Source of the DNA: Streptomyces sp. CB02414
GTDB lineage: Bacteria; Actinomycetota; Actinomycetes; Streptomycetales; Streptomycetaceae
Assembly (NCBI RefSeq): GCF_001905385.1
Contig: NZ_LIPF01000018.1
Coordinates: forward strand, 1-64,000
Direction: 5' to 3'
DNA length: 64,000 nt
The position numbers were made by a program, and so were the translations under genes. The notes beneath the pieces were generated by a model, which was not told where the DNA came from, made no database searches, and saw only the letters and a list, made by a program, of their open reading frames with translations. Of the stretch, positions 61,753 through 64,000 are shown piece by piece (the first letter of the stretch is position 1; each line of letters opens with the position of its first letter).

Positions 61753-62631
61753 ATGTCACAACCAGCCGCAGGACTGACGATGTGGGAAACGGTGCCGAGG
61801 CTGCTGGCTCGGCATCGCTACCTCGTCCTCGGCACCGCAGACGGCGAGGGTCGGCCATGGGCCAGCCCGGTGTTCTTCGCAGCCGACGGGCAGCACCGTG
61901 TTGTGTGGGTTTCCTCGCCGGACAGTCGGCATTCACGGAACACCGCAGCGCGTCCGGAGGTGGCGATCGCCGCCTTCGACACGGCTGCGCCCGTCGGCGG
62001 GGCGGAAGCGATCTACCTGGAGACAACTGCGGGATCGGCGTCCGAAGACGCCCGCGCGGCGGACCTCGCCTTGCTCAACACCCGTCTGCCGACCGCTCAC
62101 CAACCAGTGCCGGAGGAGCTCGAACCGGCTGGGCCGTTGCTAGTCTATCAGGCCGCGATCTCCAGGCATCTCGTACTCATCCGCGGAGGGGACGCCCGTT
62201 TCGACAACGTCACCGATGCCCGGCTCGCGGTGTTTCCACCCGACTCCGAGCACCACCCGCGCCACCTGAAGGAGACCCATGGCAAAGCTCATCTACTCGA
62301 TGATCACCTCGCTCGACGGCTACGCCGAGGCGGCGGAGGGAAACCTCGGTCCCGGGGCGGAGGATCCGGAGGTGCACACCTTCATCAACGACCTCTTCCG
62401 CCCCGTCGGCACGTACCTCTACGGCCGGCGGATGTACGAGACGATGGTCTACTGGGAGACCGCGCACACCGAGCCCGACCAGCCGCCGCACATCCTGCAG
62501 TACGCCCGCGACTGGCAGGCCGCGGAGAAAGTCGTGTACTCCACGACGCTGCAGTCGGTGTCCAGCGCGAAGACCAGGATCGAGCGGACCTTCGACCCGG
62601 ACGCGGTACGCGAACTCAAGGCCAAGGCTGA
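61753..62631 (+). CDS. PNPOx-like FMN-binding protein with run-on C-terminus
   Basis: The first 165 residues are a split-barrel FMN/F420-binding domain of the pyridoxamine phosphate oxidase type: LLARHRYLVLGTADGEGRPWASPVFF, then VVWVSSPDSRHSRNTAARPEVAIAAFD. The natural end is expected near LAVFPPDSEHH (about 62250). Instead the frame runs on for about 120 low-complexity, Arg/Gly-rich residues in a different frame of the next gene. The likely cause is loss of the original stop codon or a small frameshift, so the protein may be extended and unstable. ATG at 61753 or 61780. Confidence 0.65.
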   Translation: MSQPAAGLTMWETVPRLLARHRYLVLGTADGEGRPWASPVFFAADGQHRVVWVSSPDSRHSRNTAARPEVAIAAFDTAAPVGGAEAIYLETTAGSASEDARAADLALLNTRLPTAHQPVPEELEPAGPLLVYQAAISRHLVLIRGGDARFDNVTDARLAVFPPDSEHHPRHLKETHGKAHLLDDHLARRLRRGGGGKPRSRGGGSGGAHLHQRPLPPRRHVPLRPADVRDDGLLGDRAHRARPAAAHPAVRPRLAGRGESRVLHDAAVGVQREDQDRADLRPGRGTRTQGQG

Positions 62632-62836
62632 TCACGACCTGACCGTGGACGGTCCGAACCTCGCGGCCCAGGCGATCGCGTCCGGCCTGGTGGACGAGTA
62701 CCACCTGTTCATCACCACGAGCGTGGTCGGCGGCGGCAAGCGGTTCTTCCCCGACGGCGTGCGCCTCGAACTTCAGCTGGTCGAGAAGCGCTCCTTCGAC
62801 AGCGGACTGATCTACGCGCGCTACCAGACCCGCTGA
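62279..62836 (+). CDS. DHFR/RibD-C family reductase
   Basis: A 185-residue protein of the dihydrofolate reductase-like RibD C-terminal family. MAKLIYSMITSLDGYAE is the usual first strand and 'SLDGY' motif, YLYGRRMYETMVYW the second element, and VDGPNLAAQAIASGLVDEYHLFI the NADPH-binding core. These reductases act on pteridine- or riboflavin-type compounds, or on unknown substrates in Streptomyces. ATG at 62279 has a strong AAGGAGA site. The run-on of the upstream FMN-binding protein gene overlaps its first 350 bases in another frame. Confidence 0.9.
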   Translation: MAKLIYSMITSLDGYAEAAEGNLGPGAEDPEVHTFINDLFRPVGTYLYGRRMYETMVYWETAHTEPDQPPHILQYARDWQAAEKVVYSTTLQSVSSAKTRIERTFDPDAVRELKAKADHDLTVDGPNLAAQAIASGLVDEYHLFITTSVVGGGKRFFPDGVRLELQLVEKRSFDSGLIYARYQTR

Positions 62837-63287
62837 GCGCGCCGTTTGCTGACTCGGCGTCGGCGCCGGCTGCTGGGCGGACAACGGCCTCGAGGCACAT
62901 GTCCGCCGCCGTGCGGCCGGCGGTGCTCCACGGGATGCCGGGCTCCGCGCCGGAGCCGAGGAGCTCAGCCCTTGCTCCGGGAACTTCGCCCCGCCTGCGC
63001 GCGGAGCAGCCCCGGACCGTCTGGCGACGCGCTGCCCACTCACTGCTGACGCAGAGGCGCCCTGCTCGAACGCGCCGCCGCCGATTGACGTCGGAACCCT
63101 GCGCGGGATGGTGTGGGCAGGGCGACTCCGCACCCGCCCGAACCGTGCTGCGCAGCCCACTCGGAGAGGGCGGCCTTCCGCCGATCGAGCGACATGTCTG
63201 CCGACCACACCGCCCGCGAGGGTGAAGTCGAAGCCCGTCAGTCTCCGCAGGTGCAGCCCAAGGTTCGAGACGGAGAGTCTGGCGCTC

Positions 63288-63748
63288 ATGCCTGGCCAGA
63301 AGGTTCAGGCCAGGGTCCTCAGCCATCACCCATGGGGAGTGGTCGTTGAGATCGTCGGTTACGAGAACGCTGGTCTGTCGGCCTCTGTCGACATGATTCA
63401 GCAGTTCTCCCGGACCACTACAGCTACGACGAACTGCTCGCGCTCTTTCCGCCCACCGGTGCACGGATCGAGGCGGTGATCGAGCAGGTCCACCGCTGGC
63501 ATCAGCCGGTATCGGTACGGCTCAGCATCCGACCTGCCGACCTGGAGTCGTTGGCCTGGAGCTGTGACTTCTGTGGTGAACCCGTCACGTTGAGCCCAGG
63601 TGGAGACGCCCTCGTCCTCGACTCGCGGAGCAACGACGGTCCAGGAGGCCACACCCTGATCTCCCACCGGCGCTGCCTGGCCGAGCGAATCCGCCCGGAG
63701 AACGGCGGGGAGCGGGCGCGGGCACTGACGATCGGGAAGAAGCACTGA
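63288..63748 (+). pseudogene. Frameshifted S1-like (OB-fold) protein
   Basis: The frame from ATG 63288 gives MPGQKVQARVLSHHPWGVVVE, an S1-type RNA-binding strand pattern, then SASVDMIQQF. Near 63405 the sense frame shifts and continues as PDHYSYDELLALFPPTGARI, then EAVIEQVHRWHQPVSVRLS, ending with a small Cys-containing part (WSCDFCGEPVTLSPGGD, HRRCLAERI) at 63748. A single frame change joins the two into one protein of about 150 residues. It could be a true pseudogene or a sequencing slip. The cysteines C-x2-C and a later C could bind zinc, but only three are seen. 62837-63287 upstream shows no gene. Confidence 0.6.
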
Positions 63749-64000
63749 GGGGACGCCAGCCCCATGCCTGACGGCGTGCGGCCAGGGCCTGTTCGAAGAC
63801 GGGCTGGTCGTCGTCGAGCAGGACGCGCAGCAGCCGCTGGTCCGCGTTCAGGGCGCCGGCCTCGTCGAGCCGTACGGCGGCCCGGGAGCGCACTTCGTAG
63901 TCGGGCTTGTCCACCGGAACGGGTCCGGAAAAGGCGCCGGGACAACGCCCGTGCACGACGGTCAGGTATGCGCACAGCGCGTCCGTCTCGGCGAGGTCGG
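63585..64000 (-). CDS. Imm49-like immunity protein, partial
   Basis: A minus-strand frame is open from the right window edge. It reads DLAETDALCAYLTVVHGR, DKPDYEVRSRAAVRLDEA and then NADQRLLRVLLDDDQPVFEQALAAR. The last segment resembles the 'LLDGDQxAFxxAL' helix of the Imm49 family (immunity proteins found with polymorphic toxins). After RRQAWGWRPL the sequence becomes Ser/Arg-rich and overlaps the S1-like gene, so the C-terminus looks lost. The N-terminus lies outside the window. Family by resemblance only. Confidence 0.45.
   Translation of the reverse strand, partial: DLAETDALCAYLTVVHGRCPGAFSGPVPVDKPDYEVRSRAAVRLDEAGALNADQRLLRVLLDDDQPVFEQALAARRQAWGWRPLSASSRSSVPAPAPRRSPGGFARPGSAGGRSGCGLLDRRCSASRGRGRLHLGST

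Noticed and set aside
1-64000. tRNA, rRNA, CRISPR arrays, insertion sequences and attachment sites
   Set aside because: No cloverleaf, repeat-spacer array, transposase motif or terminal repeat pair was found on reading both strands. A covariance and IS search would be needed to exclude small cases.

Overview
The window looks like chromosomal DNA from a Streptomyces-type actinomycete. GC content is very high, third codon positions are almost always G or C, GTG starts are common, ribosome sites are GGAGG-like, and the gene families are typical of the genus (SpoIIE phosphatases, RsbW-like ATPase, RCC1 lipoprotein, STAND ATPase, B12-binding regulator, Imm49-like protein). Broken genes and operons of patchy function suggest an accessory region such as a chromosome arm rather than the conserved core. 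No rRNA, tRNA, CRISPR array, insertion sequence or replication origin was seen.

Layout. 0-13 kb holds signalling and stress genes: two multidomain PAS/GAF/SpoIIE phosphatases, two GNAT acetyltransferases, a CASTOR/POLLUX-type channel, an RsbW-like ATPase, a phospholipase D-type synthase, a hemerythrin-like protein and two decayed genes. 13-20 kb holds a urea transporter, a short-chain dehydrogenase and a forward four-gene cassette: MfnB-like furan synthase, aldehyde dehydrogenase, zinc alcohol dehydrogenase, carboxyl-type methyltransferase. 20-32 kb holds a calcium-binding EF-hand protein, a TetR/membrane-protein pair with a long inverted operator, an SDR/F420-type reductase operon, a PAP2 protein, an ABC exporter, a histidine-rich methyltransferase, an XRE-cupin regulator facing a flavoprotein, and an MFS pump. 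32-38 kb holds two secreted glycoside hydrolases with palindromic operators, a TetR gene and an RCC1 lipoprotein.

38.1-52.2 kb is the main biosynthetic locus. A six-gene operon on the minus strand, with every junction overlapping, encodes OleA, OleB, OleC and OleD (head-to-head long-chain olefin synthesis), an acyl carrier protein and a FabF-like ketosynthase. It diverges from a 2,460-residue single-module, fully reducing polyketide synthase (KS-AT-DH-degenerate MT-ER-KR-ACP). A perfect 8-bp inverted repeat lies between them. The natural reading is that the synthase makes an acyl chain which OleA condenses with a second chain, and OleD, OleC and OleB carry it through a beta-lactone to an olefin. 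OleB separates this from lipstatin-type clusters, which stop at the beta-lactone.

52.8-55.5 kb holds a frameshifted STAND ATPase and about 1.9 kb without a recognisable gene. 55.5-60.7 kb holds a MarR regulator, a SpoIIE phosphatase with an altered metal motif, and a tightly overlapping operon: SpoIIE phosphatase, cobalamin-binding protein, STAS anti-sigma antagonist. The cobalamin protein carries the W-x9-EH signature of adenosylcobalamin photoreceptors, so the operon could be a light- or B12-gated partner switch. The right end holds a LysR gene, an FMN-binding protein overlapping a DHFR-like reductase gene, a frameshifted gene for an S1-like protein, and part of an Imm49-like gene running off the edge.
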